This document shows positions 1 through 5,769 of a stretch of 17,067 bases of DNA, in pieces (position 1 is the first letter of the stretch; every line of letters starts with the position of its first letter). The position numbers and the translations under genes were made by a program. The DNA is taken from the NCBI GenBank assembly GCA_934561555.1, contig CAKTGQ010000033.1, positions 1 to 17,067 on the forward strand. The letters run 5' to 3'. The notes beneath the pieces are model-generated. The model saw only the letters and a program-made list of their open reading frames with translations, was not told where the DNA came from and ran no database searches. The DNA is from an uncultured Faecalibacterium sp. (GTDB lineage: Bacteria > Bacillota > Clostridia > Oscillospirales > Ruminococcaceae).

Positions 1-65
1 GCGCACCCGCCGTCCGGCTCGATACAGACAGCAACGTATCCGTTTGCCCTATGATGCACCGCCAT
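1..65 (-). CDS. possible partial open frame running off the left edge
   Basis: Downstream of the Orf8-like gene on the minus strand, a frame is open from just after a stop near 130 to position 1, reading through HLEKYARRTMAVHHRANG and YVAVCIEPDGG. The first ATG is at 63-65, but the only Shine-Dalgarno-like match (AGGA) lies only 2 bases before it, which is too close. I do not recognise the protein. It is not the excisionase that follows orf8/orf10 in Tn916. It could be the start of a gene cut by the window edge or chance coding in GC-rich DNA. Confidence 0.22.
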   Translation of the reverse strand, partial: MAVHHRANGYVAVCIEPDGGC

Positions 66-114
66 TGTCCTGCGGGCATATTTTTCAAGGTGCAGTCCCG
101 AAACGTGGAAAGGG

Positions 115-360
115 TCAGACCGTTTCGGCTTTGGTTACAATAGAAGAAATCAGTTTGATTTCCAGATGGCGTTTCATGTACTCGTCTATGCACACATGAG
201 GCTGACCGTGCTTGTCATAGAGAATGCCTGTACAGAGCTTGTTGATATAACCTCTGTAATGTCGCAAAACCTGTTCAACTGCATCGGTGTCCCCAGCGCA
301 GGCAGAGCGAATCACCGAGAGCGGTAAAAACTCTCTGCTCGTGTGTTCATAGGAGTTCAT
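115..360 (-). CDS. Tn916 Orf8-like helix-turn-helix domain protein
   Basis: This 81-residue protein matches the short helix-turn-helix family (HTH_16 type) found just after the sigma-like gene in Tn916-family elements. Residues about 12-45 hold the family signature, LPLSVIRSACAGD followed by AVEQVLRHYRGYI. The C-terminal part (IDEYMKRHLEIKLI) resembles the tail of Tn916 Orf8. The family resembles sigma-factor region 2 and is thought to act with the Orf7-like protein to activate expression of excision and transfer genes; that role is inferred. The ATG at 358-360 lies 6 bases after the stop of the sigma-like gene, and its ribosome site (GGAGGGAGG) is within that gene's last codons, so the two are probably translationally coupled. 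Confidence 0.85.
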   Translation of the reverse strand: MNSYEHTSREFLPLSVIRSACAGDTDAVEQVLRHYRGYINKLCTGILYDKHGQPHVCIDEYMKRHLEIKLISSIVTKAETV

Positions 361-366
361 TTACGC

Positions 367-798
367 CTAACCTCCCTCCGGCAAGTGCGCCTTTAGCTTT
401 TTTTGCAGCTCGTTCAGCGTTTTTGTCCGGTGGCGCTGTACAGCACTCCGGGACATTCCCATGAGGTCGCCAATCTTGCCATCGCCCAGTTCCAGAACGC
501 AAAACAGAATCAGAATGCTTTGTTCTTGCTTTGGCAGAGCGGCAAACGCATTGGCAACAAGTTCATTGTCGATGTGCAGATCACAGCCGTAGGATGAAAA
601 TACAAATTCTTCACTTGGATAATGGTCTACACTCGTGAGCTGCCCCAGTTCTTCCAACGAAAGAACGCTGAATGACTTTTCACGGTCAAGCAGACGTTTC
701 TTATTTCGGTGATAGTTCCGGGCCTCATTTCGCAGCACCGCTTTGCAGAACGCATCGAATCGGTACTGTTCGCCATCGTTGCGAGGGATAGCTTCCAT
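367..798 (-). CDS. Tn916 Orf7-like sigma-70 family regulator
   Basis: I place the start at the ATG at 796-798, preceded by GGGGGTGAGAAG, giving 143 residues. An upstream extension to 1071 is open but has no ribosome site and reads like noncoding DNA. The length matches Tn916 Orf7 (about 140 residues). Residues about 12-45 (FDAFCKAVLRNEARNYHR) form a degenerate region 2. Residues 78-135 form sigma region 4, with a helix-turn-helix at about 106-131 (DGKIGDLMGMSRSAVQRHR) and the phrase ALPKQEQSILILF before it. Orf7-type proteins act in the cytoplasm as transcription activators of the element's transfer functions. It is co-directional with the Orf8-like gene and probably shares one transcript. 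Family is clear; the target promoters are not visible. Confidence 0.9.
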   Translation of the reverse strand: MEAIPRNDGEQYRFDAFCKAVLRNEARNYHRNKKRLLDREKSFSVLSLEELGQLTSVDHYPSEEFVFSSYGCDLHIDNELVANAFAALPKQEQSILILFCVLELGDGKIGDLMGMSRSAVQRHRTKTLNELQKKLKAHLPEGG

Positions 799-866
799 CT
801 TCTCACCCCCTTTCCGTGGGGATGTCGGGTGGATTTTTCCCTTTCCGCTAATATGACACCTGAAAC

Positions 867-909
867 ACCCGATTCTGCCCGCTTTTTTGAAAATTTCCAA
901 AAATATTTT
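867..909 (-). promoter_or_regulatory. weak promoter candidate with AT-rich palindrome upstream of the sigma-like gene
   Basis: On the minus strand TTGGAA and CAGAAT are separated by 17 bases, giving four of six matches to each sigma-A box. They lie about 70-100 bases before the sigma-like ATG. The -35 box overlaps an AT-rich palindrome at about 893-911, whose core CAAAAATATTTTTG is perfectly symmetric, flanked by TTTC and GAAA. This could be a promoter with an operator, but AT-rich palindromes also arise by chance. Confidence 0.25.
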
Positions 910-1000
910 TGAAACAGGCAGCTTTTCAGGCGGCAATAGAAAAGCCCAGCAGACCGAAAACGGCCAACCGGGCATAATGGCAGCACGAAACGCGCAGTAC

Positions 1001-1102
1001 CTACATCGTATAGTACATAGTAAAAGCCCTGCTGACCCTGTGCGGGAGCAAGGCTTTTTTTGACAGTTCAAAGCTGGGCGTTCGATAGAATATCAGGCGC
1101 AT
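1001..1102 (-). CDS. 33-codon candidate leader peptide upstream of the sigma-like gene
   Basis: An ATG at 1100-1102 follows AGGAGG by 8 bases, the best-placed ribosome site in this 520-bp intergenic stretch. The frame reads MRLIFYRTPSFELSKKALLP then HRVSRAFTMYYTM and stops at 1001-1003. The peptide is basic and resembles no family I know. It lies between a minus-strand terminator (1154-1196) and the sigma-like gene, and its codons 15-28 form both arms of a hairpin (1022-1058). That arrangement resembles translation-coupled leaders such as the one before tet(M). Evidence is the ribosome site and position only; it may be noncoding. Confidence 0.35.
   Translation of the reverse strand: MRLIFYRTPSFELSKKALLPHRVSRAFTMYYTM
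1022..1061. terminator. hairpin inside the candidate leader frame; terminator-like on the plus strand
   Basis: The arms AAAGCCCTGCT (1023-1033) and AGCAAGGCTTT (1047-1057) pair at 10 of 11 positions. On the plus strand a run of seven T follows (1055-1061), as in an intrinsic terminator, although no plus-strand gene ends here. In the minus transcript the stem is 12 pairs, because the mismatch becomes a G-U pair, but only UUUU follows. It may work as an attenuator of the minus transcript. Confidence 0.5.
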
Positions 1103-1153
1103 GGCAGCATCCTCCTATGGCCGCCATACGGACGATGAAACGCTTTGATAAGC

Positions 1154-1196
1154 AAAAAGAGCCGGCGGCCTTGATTTTCTCAAACACCGCCGGTTC
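1154..1196 (-). terminator. intrinsic terminator, minus strand
   Basis: In the minus transcript GAACCGGCGG (plus 1187-1196) pairs with CCGCCGGCUC (plus 1159-1168), nine Watson-Crick pairs plus one wobble, around an 18-base loop, followed by UUUUU. It lies 83 bases beyond the first terminator after the KTR gene and about 50 bases before the candidate leader peptide. It is either a backup terminator or an attenuator for a transcript that starts between 1197 and 1278. Confidence 0.7.
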
Positions 1197-1278
1197 AAAA
1201 TGGGCGCAAAGAGTCACCTGCTCCAACCAACGGCTTTTTTATTTCCCCTTAGTCGGGGCAGGTTCTCATCATATACTG

Positions 1279-1329
1279 AAAAAAAGAACCGATAATCACA
1301 AGTGAATTCACCTTGTGCATTACCGGCTC
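1279..1329 (-). terminator. strong intrinsic terminator of the cargo operon
   Basis: The minus transcript folds GAGCCGGUAAUGCACAAGG against CUUGUGAUUAUCGGUUC around a short loop containing GAATTC, followed by seven U. The stop codon of the KTR gene lies inside the 5' arm, so translation ends within the hairpin. It closes the seven-gene operon. Confidence 0.85.
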
Positions 1330-1505
1330 TGCGTCTGTGCGTCTGGCTCTTTGATAACAGATATATTCAGTTGTCGTGCGGAGATCAATGTTTCATGCTT
1401 GCATTTGGGACAGTACAACGGGAAGTTTTCAAGAACTGTATCTTCTCGTATTCGTACTCGCGTTTTGGAATCGCATACTGGACACAATATCCATGTTTCG
1501 ATCAT
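1320..1505 (-). CDS. cysteine-rich KTR domain protein (Tn916 Orf6-like)
   Basis: This 61-residue protein has two CxxC knuckles, CPVC at residues 8-11 and CPKC at 32-35, with the family signature KTR at 14-16 and the phrase EDTVLENFPL between them. This is the small cysteine-rich KTR family, which follows tet(M) in Tn916-like elements (Orf6). The four cysteines probably bind one zinc ion; no biochemical role is known to me. Its ATG at 1503-1505 overlaps the TGA of the DUF3784 gene (ATGA), so it is translated with the cargo operon. Its stop codon is in the operon's terminator hairpin. Its position beside the Orf7-like region is the same as in Tn916. Confidence 0.9.
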   Translation of the reverse strand: MIETWILCPVCDSKTRVRIREDTVLENFPLYCPKCKHETLISARQLNISVIKEPDAQTQSR

Positions 1506-1876
1506 TGCTTTGTACCGTCATTCTTGCAGTTCTTGAAACCACGCATAGCAGCCCAAATGCCGATAACAATGATATATGCACAGATACCCAGCGCGACAAT
1601 AGTTATTTCCGTGCCATAGTCCGAAATAGTGATATTCTGTATCGCCGGGATGGCCCGAAATTGAATGTACGATGTCAAGGCCAGCAACCCAACATCGACG
1701 AAAATCATAAGCAATCCAGTCTGCTTGCTTACCTTTTCCTTATCGTATTTCGCACGTTCTTCGGGGCTTTTCGTATTAAATCCTGAAACCAACATACTTC
1801 CTTTGCCCGTCAACAAGATAATCGTAGCGATAATAGCGATTGCCACAATCACCCACATAATCCAGATAAACCACAT
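1502..1876 (-). CDS. DUF3784 family membrane protein
   Basis: I choose the ATG at 1874-1876 (124 residues), because GGGAG lies 8 bases before it; a TTG six codons upstream is open but less well served. Predicted membrane segments are at residues about 3-23, 55-70 and 91-111. Between the first two is the family phrase LLTGKGSMLVSGFNTKSPEE, typical of DUF3784, a small membrane family common beside transporters in Firmicutes. Its function is unknown. It follows the ABC permease by 25 bases and overlaps the KTR gene by four bases, so it belongs to the cargo operon and may be an accessory to the transporter. Confidence 0.75.
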   Translation of the reverse strand: MWFIWIMWVIVAIAIIATIILLTGKGSMLVSGFNTKSPEERAKYDKEKVSKQTGLLMIFVDVGLLALTSYIQFRAIPAIQNITISDYGTEITIVALGICAYIIVIGIWAAMRGFKNCKNDGTKQ

Positions 1877-1901
1877 AATCAAAACTCCCTTCAATCCTTG
1901 A

Positions 1902-3521
1902 TTAAACTTTGTAATATAAATACTGACCTTTTTTGTCTACCCACGTCACCATTGCTAAAAACAACAGTAAAATGATTGCACAGGCAATCCAACTCCCGAT
2001 AAACAAAGAACTTGGGAAAAATCTCAACAACAAATATGCCGTTCCGCAGGTAACTACAACTCCAATCAATGCTGTCAAAATCGCTGGTAGGCTTTGCTTG
2101 ATAATGTGGGTGACATTCTCCCATTCAAAATTTGGGAAAATAAGATTTAAGATGTAGCCTATCATTCCAATCAGCACCGAACATAGCAAAGGAAAAGCAT
2201 ACCCCAGCATAGCTTTAGGGAAAGACCATTGCAAATACAATGCCATGATGGTATTCAAAACAAAAATTGTCGGTACAGACATTGAGAGATGGTGCAGCAG
2301 CTTTACTCGAAAGAGGCTCTTTGCCGCAATGGGTAAGGATTTCAGTATTTCAATCTGTTTCCCCTCGATAGAAATACTGACATAGGTTGTGCAGGATATT
2401 GTTGTCAAGATAGAAAAAGCATATATGAACAGCACATCATAATCAGCAAAAGGCACCTGAAAATATTCGGCCAACTGATAAATGTATGGTGTGATCTTAT
2501 CCGACATTAAAACAACCAGCAGAACAAAGACCGCAGCAAAAAGCAATCCGCAGGCGGTATTGGTTAGATATACTGGAAGCGAAAAATAACGTGTGCGCTC
2601 TCTTTCTAAAAGAGCAGATACCGGGCTGTGCTGTTCCGTGGTTTCTTTGTTCCAATCGACGGGCTGACTTTTTGAGCCTTGTATTGCATCATTGCTATAC
2701 CAGTTACGAAATATTTTGATTAGACCATAGAGCAGAGTAACGCCTATCAGGAATACCCCGCCGAAGTATAAACCTATCAACAGATAGTCCCCGTTAAGCA
2801 ATCGGTGAATATACCGGCCTGCATAAAGTGTAAAAGTCGAGGTAGAAATAACATCCCCAAAATTTCCGGCAGCTATATCAGGGAATTTGCAGAACATAAA
2901 GATCATAAATGCAAACAAAACCAGAATAGCCGCCGCTGCCTTTAGTCGGGCGATACGAGCAGAGGAACTTTTCAAGATGCGGTAAATCTGTGTTCCGATC
3001 ATTGTTCCCAAAAGGCCGGGAATGACAGGAAAGAGGATTGTTATTTCAAGCACAATTAGATAAAACGGAAATCCCATATCTGCGGTCAGGCCAAACAGCA
3101 CCATCATAGGAAGCAGCAGAGCCGCAGTAAGGGCTACTTCAACTATAAACAAGACACTCAATTTTGAGAGTATCAATGTACGCAGCGGAATTGGAAGCGC
3201 AAGCACACTGTCAATGTTAGTATCGCTAAGGAGCAGGCCGCTTCCCCAAAAAACACTAATCGCAATATTGAGTATCACGCAGATTAGCGCCATAGGAACA
3301 ACAAGTTCTATGACTACTTCTTCCAACGACCACGCAATAGAATAAATGATTTTCAAGGAGTAAATCAGGTATGCAAGCAATCCCATTAGGATCGCGGCTA
3401 TAAGCATATACAAAGTGATCGTTTTTGTGCGGTTCTTTGTATCTGCATATCGAAGCTGATTGGCATGAGATAGCTGCAAAAGATTATTCCTTAGTAGGGG
3501 TAACAGAAATTTCATCGCCAT
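1902..3521 (-). CDS. ABC transporter permease subunit (exporter type)
   Basis: This 539-residue hydrophobic protein has about twelve predicted membrane segments in two similar halves, split by a hydrophilic stretch near residues 275-305 (SKSQPVDWNKETTEQHSP). The second half contains EGKQIEILKSLPIAAKSLF, a motif seen in large ABC-2-like permeases that couple to a separate ATPase. It overlaps the ATPase gene by 38 bases, so the two products are made together and most likely form one exporter in the cell membrane. Substrate is not readable from sequence; next to SdpI-like and DUF1648 proteins a toxic peptide or membrane-active drug is my inference. The start at 3519-3521 is four bases after GGAG; the ATG two codons later (spacing 10) is also possible. 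Confidence 0.82.
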   Translation of the reverse strand: MAMKFLLPLLRNNLLQLSHANQLRYADTKNRTKTITLYMLIAAILMGLLAYLIYSLKIIYSIAWSLEEVVIELVVPMALICVILNIAISVFWGSGLLLSDTNIDSVLALPIPLRTLILSKLSVLFIVEVALTAALLLPMMVLFGLTADMGFPFYLIVLEITILFPVIPGLLGTMIGTQIYRILKSSSARIARLKAAAAILVLFAFMIFMFCKFPDIAAGNFGDVISTSTFTLYAGRYIHRLLNGDYLLIGLYFGGVFLIGVTLLYGLIKIFRNWYSNDAIQGSKSQPVDWNKETTEQHSPVSALLERERTRYFSLPVYLTNTACGLLFAAVFVLLVVLMSDKITPYIYQLAEYFQVPFADYDVLFIYAFSILTTISCTTYVSISIEGKQIEILKSLPIAAKSLFRVKLLHHLSMSVPTIFVLNTIMALYLQWSFPKAMLGYAFPLLCSVLIGMIGYILNLIFPNFEWENVTHIIKQSLPAILTALIGVVVTCGTAYLLLRFFPSSLFIGSWIACAIILLLFLAMVTWVDKKGQYLYYKV

Positions 3522-4218
3522 TCATCTCCATAAATACTTCTTCCAAACCCTTTGTTCCAACGATTTCTGTTGTCCTGCCGGAATACAGTAATTGTCCATG
3601 CTTAATAACGGACACTTTATTGCACACCTTTTCTACCACATCAAGAATATGGCTTGAAAACAGAACGGAATTTCCACTTGCACAGAGTTCTTTCATCTGC
3701 TCTTTCAGGATCACAAATGCCTCCGGGTCTAATCCGACGAAAGGTTCATCCAATATCAGCAGTTTAGGCGTGTGTGAAAAGGCGGCAATCAGCGCAAGTT
3801 TCTGTTTCATGCCGTGGGAGTAAGAGGAAATCAAGTTATTCAAATGCGGCCCCATCTGAAAAGCCAAGGCCAATTTCTCGAAGTTTTGTTTCCGCATCTT
3901 GGACGGTACTTCGTAAATATCACAGATAAAGTTGATATACTGCAATCCTGTCATATACTCGTCAAGCTGGGGATTATCTGGCACATACGCCATCTTCTGC
4001 TTACAAGCCAACGGTTCTTTTAGGACAGAAGTTCCATCCAAAAGGATTTCTCCCTCGTCAATGCCGATGATACCTAAACAGGCTTTCAATGTTGTGGTTT
4101 TGCCAGCTCCATTCTTTCCGATGAAGCCCATTATGTCGCCATCTTCCACGACAAAACTAAGGTTGCTTACAGCCTTTTTCGCACCGTAGCTTTTGGATAA
4201 GTTCTTGATTTGTAACAT
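3484..4218 (-). CDS. ABC transporter ATP-binding protein
   Basis: This 244-residue protein is a complete nucleotide-binding domain. Walker A is GKNGAGKTT (residues 34-42), the signature loop is the variant YSHGMKQK (133-140), Walker B is LLILDEP (153-159), the D-loop follows as GLDP, and the switch histidine is H190 (FSSHIL). It hydrolyses ATP to drive the overlapping permease. AAGGA lies 5 bases before the ATG. The 89-base gap to the DUF1648 gene upstream is the only sizeable gap in the operon; it holds a run of ten T on the minus strand and a third copy of the operator-like repeat. The family resembles exporters linked to antibiotic and lantibiotic resistance, but that gives no substrate. 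Confidence 0.92.
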   Translation of the reverse strand: MLQIKNLSKSYGAKKAVSNLSFVVEDGDIMGFIGKNGAGKTTTLKACLGIIGIDEGEILLDGTSVLKEPLACKQKMAYVPDNPQLDEYMTGLQYINFICDIYEVPSKMRKQNFEKLALAFQMGPHLNNLISSYSHGMKQKLALIAAFSHTPKLLILDEPFVGLDPEAFVILKEQMKELCASGNSVLFSSHILDVVEKVCNKVSVIKHGQLLYSGRTTEIVGTKGLEEVFMEMNGDEISVTPTKE

Positions 4219-4233
4219 AGCATTCCTTGCCTT

Positions 4234-4254
4234 TATTTAGAAAAATTTCAAAAT
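4234..4254. promoter_or_regulatory. third operator-like repeat, inside the operon before the ABC genes
   Basis: Read on the minus strand, this 21-bp site (ATTTTGAAATTTTTCTAAAT plus A) matches the two repeats at the operon promoter at 18 of 21 positions. The motif is near-palindromic, so orientation matters little. It ends about 6 bases before the ABC ATPase ribosome site. TTGAGT and TAAATA 18 bases apart overlap it, but a start there would fall on the ribosome site, so a promoter is doubtful. AT-rich chance similarity cannot be excluded. Confidence 0.45.
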
Positions 4255-4307
4255 GAAACTCAAAAAAAAAATAACCGTTCCGCCACCAAAGTTCTTGTTG
4301 GGGAAAT

Positions 4308-4616
4308 TCACTTCATCCCCAAATAAATCATGATGCCCGTTGCTACGAATGCAACAACAGCCATGATATAGTACATATACGGCTTTGCATTCTCTTTCTG
4401 CCTTACGGTAAAGCCAGAAATGAGGTTCAGCAGGACGCAAGCCACAGGGACGCCGAACACTACAACATTGCGGGGCCAGAAAGAATTTGCAACTCCGGTA
4501 GAATCAAAGTGGACGGGGATAGACGCCGGCAGGCGGTTATAGAAAGCGAGAAAGACTACCAGCGTCAATGCACACAAAATGGTGCTGATAACAATATGCT
4601 TCGTTGCGGACTTCAT
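4308..4616 (-). CDS. DUF1648 domain membrane protein
   Basis: This 102-residue protein has membrane segments at about 8-26, 50-70 and 81-99. After the first comes the DUF1648 signature, LPASIPVHFDSTGVANSFWP (residues 29-48), which pairs PxxIPxHF with a downstream GxxN. In Bacillus SdpI-type immunity proteins this domain is usually the N-terminal part of the same chain as the SdpI domain; here it is a separate gene directly after the SdpI-like gene, with its own ribosome site (AGGAGG, 8 bases before ATG). It may form a complex with that partner in the membrane. Role in immunity is inferred from context. Confidence 0.82.
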   Translation of the reverse strand: MKSATKHIVISTILCALTLVVFLAFYNRLPASIPVHFDSTGVANSFWPRNVVVFGVPVACVLLNLISGFTVRQKENAKPYMYYIMAVVAFVATGIMIYLGMK

Positions 4617-4630
4617 AAGTATTACCTCCT

Positions 4631-5227
4631 TTAATTGCTTCGTTTCCTCTTAAAATAGAGGACAAGCGAATAGACCAACGGGACAATGCCAACCAGAAAA
4701 ATGATTAGCGGAACGGTTACAAAAACAAGATTGTGTAGTGGATGAAGAATGCTGACAATACCGGCTAATATCCATGTGTAGCCGCCCAGCCGATGCGTCT
4801 TGTACCAGCCTTCTTCATCATTGAATAACCATGGAAACTTTAGCCCGATATAGGGGTTGATGTGGTTTTTGGGGAAATAATTGCCGCTGACAATAAATAA
4901 AATGCCAATAAAGACATACCAATAAGTATCTTGCATAGTCTTAGCGGGAAAAAGTACGGAATATACCTGCGGGATCAAATATACAACTCCCGCAATCGGC
5001 ATAATCCATTTACCCAAAGATACTAACGCCTTGGCTCCGTTTGTCGAAGCGATTTTGATACTAAGCGCAAGGTTCAGAACAATATTCAGCAAAACGGCAA
5101 TCACATAGAGCAGAATATAGTTTTCGTTGCTGGCCTCGCCCATGTGGGACAGAGCGAATGCTACGATGGACAAAATAATGCAAATTGTACTTGTCAGAAA
5201 CAAGGTTCGTTTATTTTTGGGGTTCAT
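4631..5227 (-). CDS. SdpI-like immunity/signalling membrane protein
   Basis: I start the gene at the ATG at 5225-5227, 8 bases after AGGAGG, giving 198 residues; an ATG further upstream would overlap the repressor gene heavily. About six membrane segments are predicted (near 9-27, 37-57, 72-92, 101-115, 150-163 and 168-191). Residues 116-149 hold the SdpI family pattern: NYFPK, NPYIGLKFPW, then W with THRLGG. In Bacillus subtilis SdpI protects cells from the toxin SDP and, when it binds toxin, sequesters the repressor SdpR at the membrane. The gene overlaps the ArsR-like repressor gene by 17 bases, the same pairing as sdpR-sdpI. Whether it detects a peptide or confers immunity in this host is inference. 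Confidence 0.83.
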   Translation of the reverse strand: MNPKNKRTLFLTSTICIILSIVAFALSHMGEASNENYILLYVIAVLLNIVLNLALSIKIASTNGAKALVSLGKWIMPIAGVVYLIPQVYSVLFPAKTMQDTYWYVFIGILFIVSGNYFPKNHINPYIGLKFPWLFNDEEGWYKTHRLGGYTWILAGIVSILHPLHNLVFVTVPLIIFLVGIVPLVYSLVLYFKRKRSN

Positions 5228-5495
5228 CTTTATCCTCCTGAAATTGCATAAGCCACATGACAACACTTTCAAATACCGATGTATTGATTTCATAATAGAT
5301 GTATTTCTGATAGCGTGTTTCAAAAATCAAATCAGCCTTTTTTAGAGTGGAAAGGTGGTATGAAATAGTGGCATTAGTCAAGTCAAATTCTGCGGCAATT
5401 TCACCGGCTGACATCTTCCGTTTTTGTTTTAGTTTCAGTAGTATCTCCCGTCGGACAGGATCACTTAATGCTTTGAAAATATTAGGTAAACTCAC
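5211..5495 (-). CDS. ArsR/SdpR-like winged-helix repressor
   Basis: This 94-residue protein starts at GTG (5493-5495), preceded 8 bases upstream by AAGGTG. It has the ArsR fold: LSDPVRREILLKL (10-22), then the helix-turn-helix SAGEIAAEFDLTNATISYHL (29-48) with recognition helix about 41-53, then a wing ending in KYIYYEI. It has no cysteine at all, so it lacks the ELCVC metal site of ArsR/SmtB sensors. That fits SdpR, which is an autorepressor controlled by its membrane partner and not by metal. It is the first gene of the cargo operon and probably binds the repeats at 5522-5542 and 5584-5604, repressing its own promoter. Confidence 0.88.
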   Translation of the reverse strand: MSLPNIFKALSDPVRREILLKLKQKRKMSAGEIAAEFDLTNATISYHLSTLKKADLIFETRYQKYIYYEINTSVFESVVMWLMQFQEDKDEPQK

Positions 5496-5521
5496 AGTGC
5501 TTTCACCTTTGCCCCCCTGTT

Positions 5522-5542
5522 ATTTTGAAAAATCTCTAAATG
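5522..5542. promoter_or_regulatory. operator-like repeat 1, over the transcription start
   Basis: The site reads ATTTTGAAAAATCTCTAAAT plus G. It differs from repeat 2 at one of 21 positions and is an imperfect dyad. It begins 9 bases downstream of the -10 box, so a bound repressor would cover the transcription start. The repressor gene starts about 27 bases further on. Confidence 0.65.
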
Positions 5543-5550
5543 ATATTTTC

Positions 5551-5578
5551 ATTGTAGCACAATAAGAAAGAAAGTCAA
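5551..5578 (-). promoter_or_regulatory. cargo operon promoter
   Basis: On the minus strand TTGACT (plus 5573-5578) and TACAAT (plus 5551-5556) are 16 bases apart, and TGC before the -10 box gives an extended -10. This is a strong sigma-A promoter. It fires toward the ArsR-like gene, and the start would be near 5544. It sits exactly between the two operator-like repeats. Confidence 0.75.
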
Positions 5579-5583
5579 CACTC

Positions 5584-5604
5584 ATTTTGAAAATTCTCTA
5601 AATG
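5584..5604. promoter_or_regulatory. operator-like repeat 2, upstream of the -35 box
   Basis: The site reads ATTTTGAAAATTCTCTAAAT plus G. With one base added on the left it forms a 22-bp imperfect palindrome, CATTT to AAATG, with 9 of 11 half-site pairs. It begins 6 bases upstream of the -35 box. Its distance from repeat 1 is exactly 62 bp, close to six turns of B-DNA, so two repressor dimers would lie on the same face. Confidence 0.65.
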
Positions 5605-5683
5605 GCTTTCTTATGGGCTGTTCAGGATGGCCCAGATTAGTCTACTCTGGTGTCATGGTTATGTATTGCCATAATCAAATAAA

Positions 5684-5754
5684 CATGAATTATAAAATGT
5701 AGACAGAACGGACATAGCAACATTTCGCCAATCGCTCATGAACTATAAAATGTA
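5684..5754. promoter_or_regulatory. two 18-bp direct repeats upstream of the XRE gene
   Basis: CATGAATTATAAAATGTA (5684-5701) recurs as CATGAACTATAAAATGTA (5737-5754), one mismatch in 18, 53 bp apart. Both contain TATAAA, usable as a -10 box, but neither has a good -35 box at the right distance. The second copy ends 4 bases before the ribosome site (GGGTGA) of the XRE gene. They are candidate operators for that regulator. Confidence 0.5.
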
Positions 5755-5769
5755 TATGGGTGATGCAGA

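Noticed and set aside
883..905. A possible fourth copy of the ArsR-type operator (TTTTGAAAATTTCC) before the sigma-like gene
   Set aside because: Only about 15 of 21 positions match and the right half is poor. The stretch is AT-rich, so chance similarity is likely. Repressor binding would change this view.
4226..4263. A separate promoter for the ABC genes (TTGAGT, 18 bases, TAAATA)
   Set aside because: Transcription would start on or inside the ribosome site of the ATPase gene, leaving almost no leader. The operator-like match is kept but not the promoter.
5228..5323. An upstream ATG (5323) as start of the SdpI-like gene
   Set aside because: The added residues overlap the ArsR-like gene by over 100 bases and have no good ribosome site, whereas the ATG at 5225-5227 has AGGAGG at 8 bases and gives the usual SdpI N-terminus.
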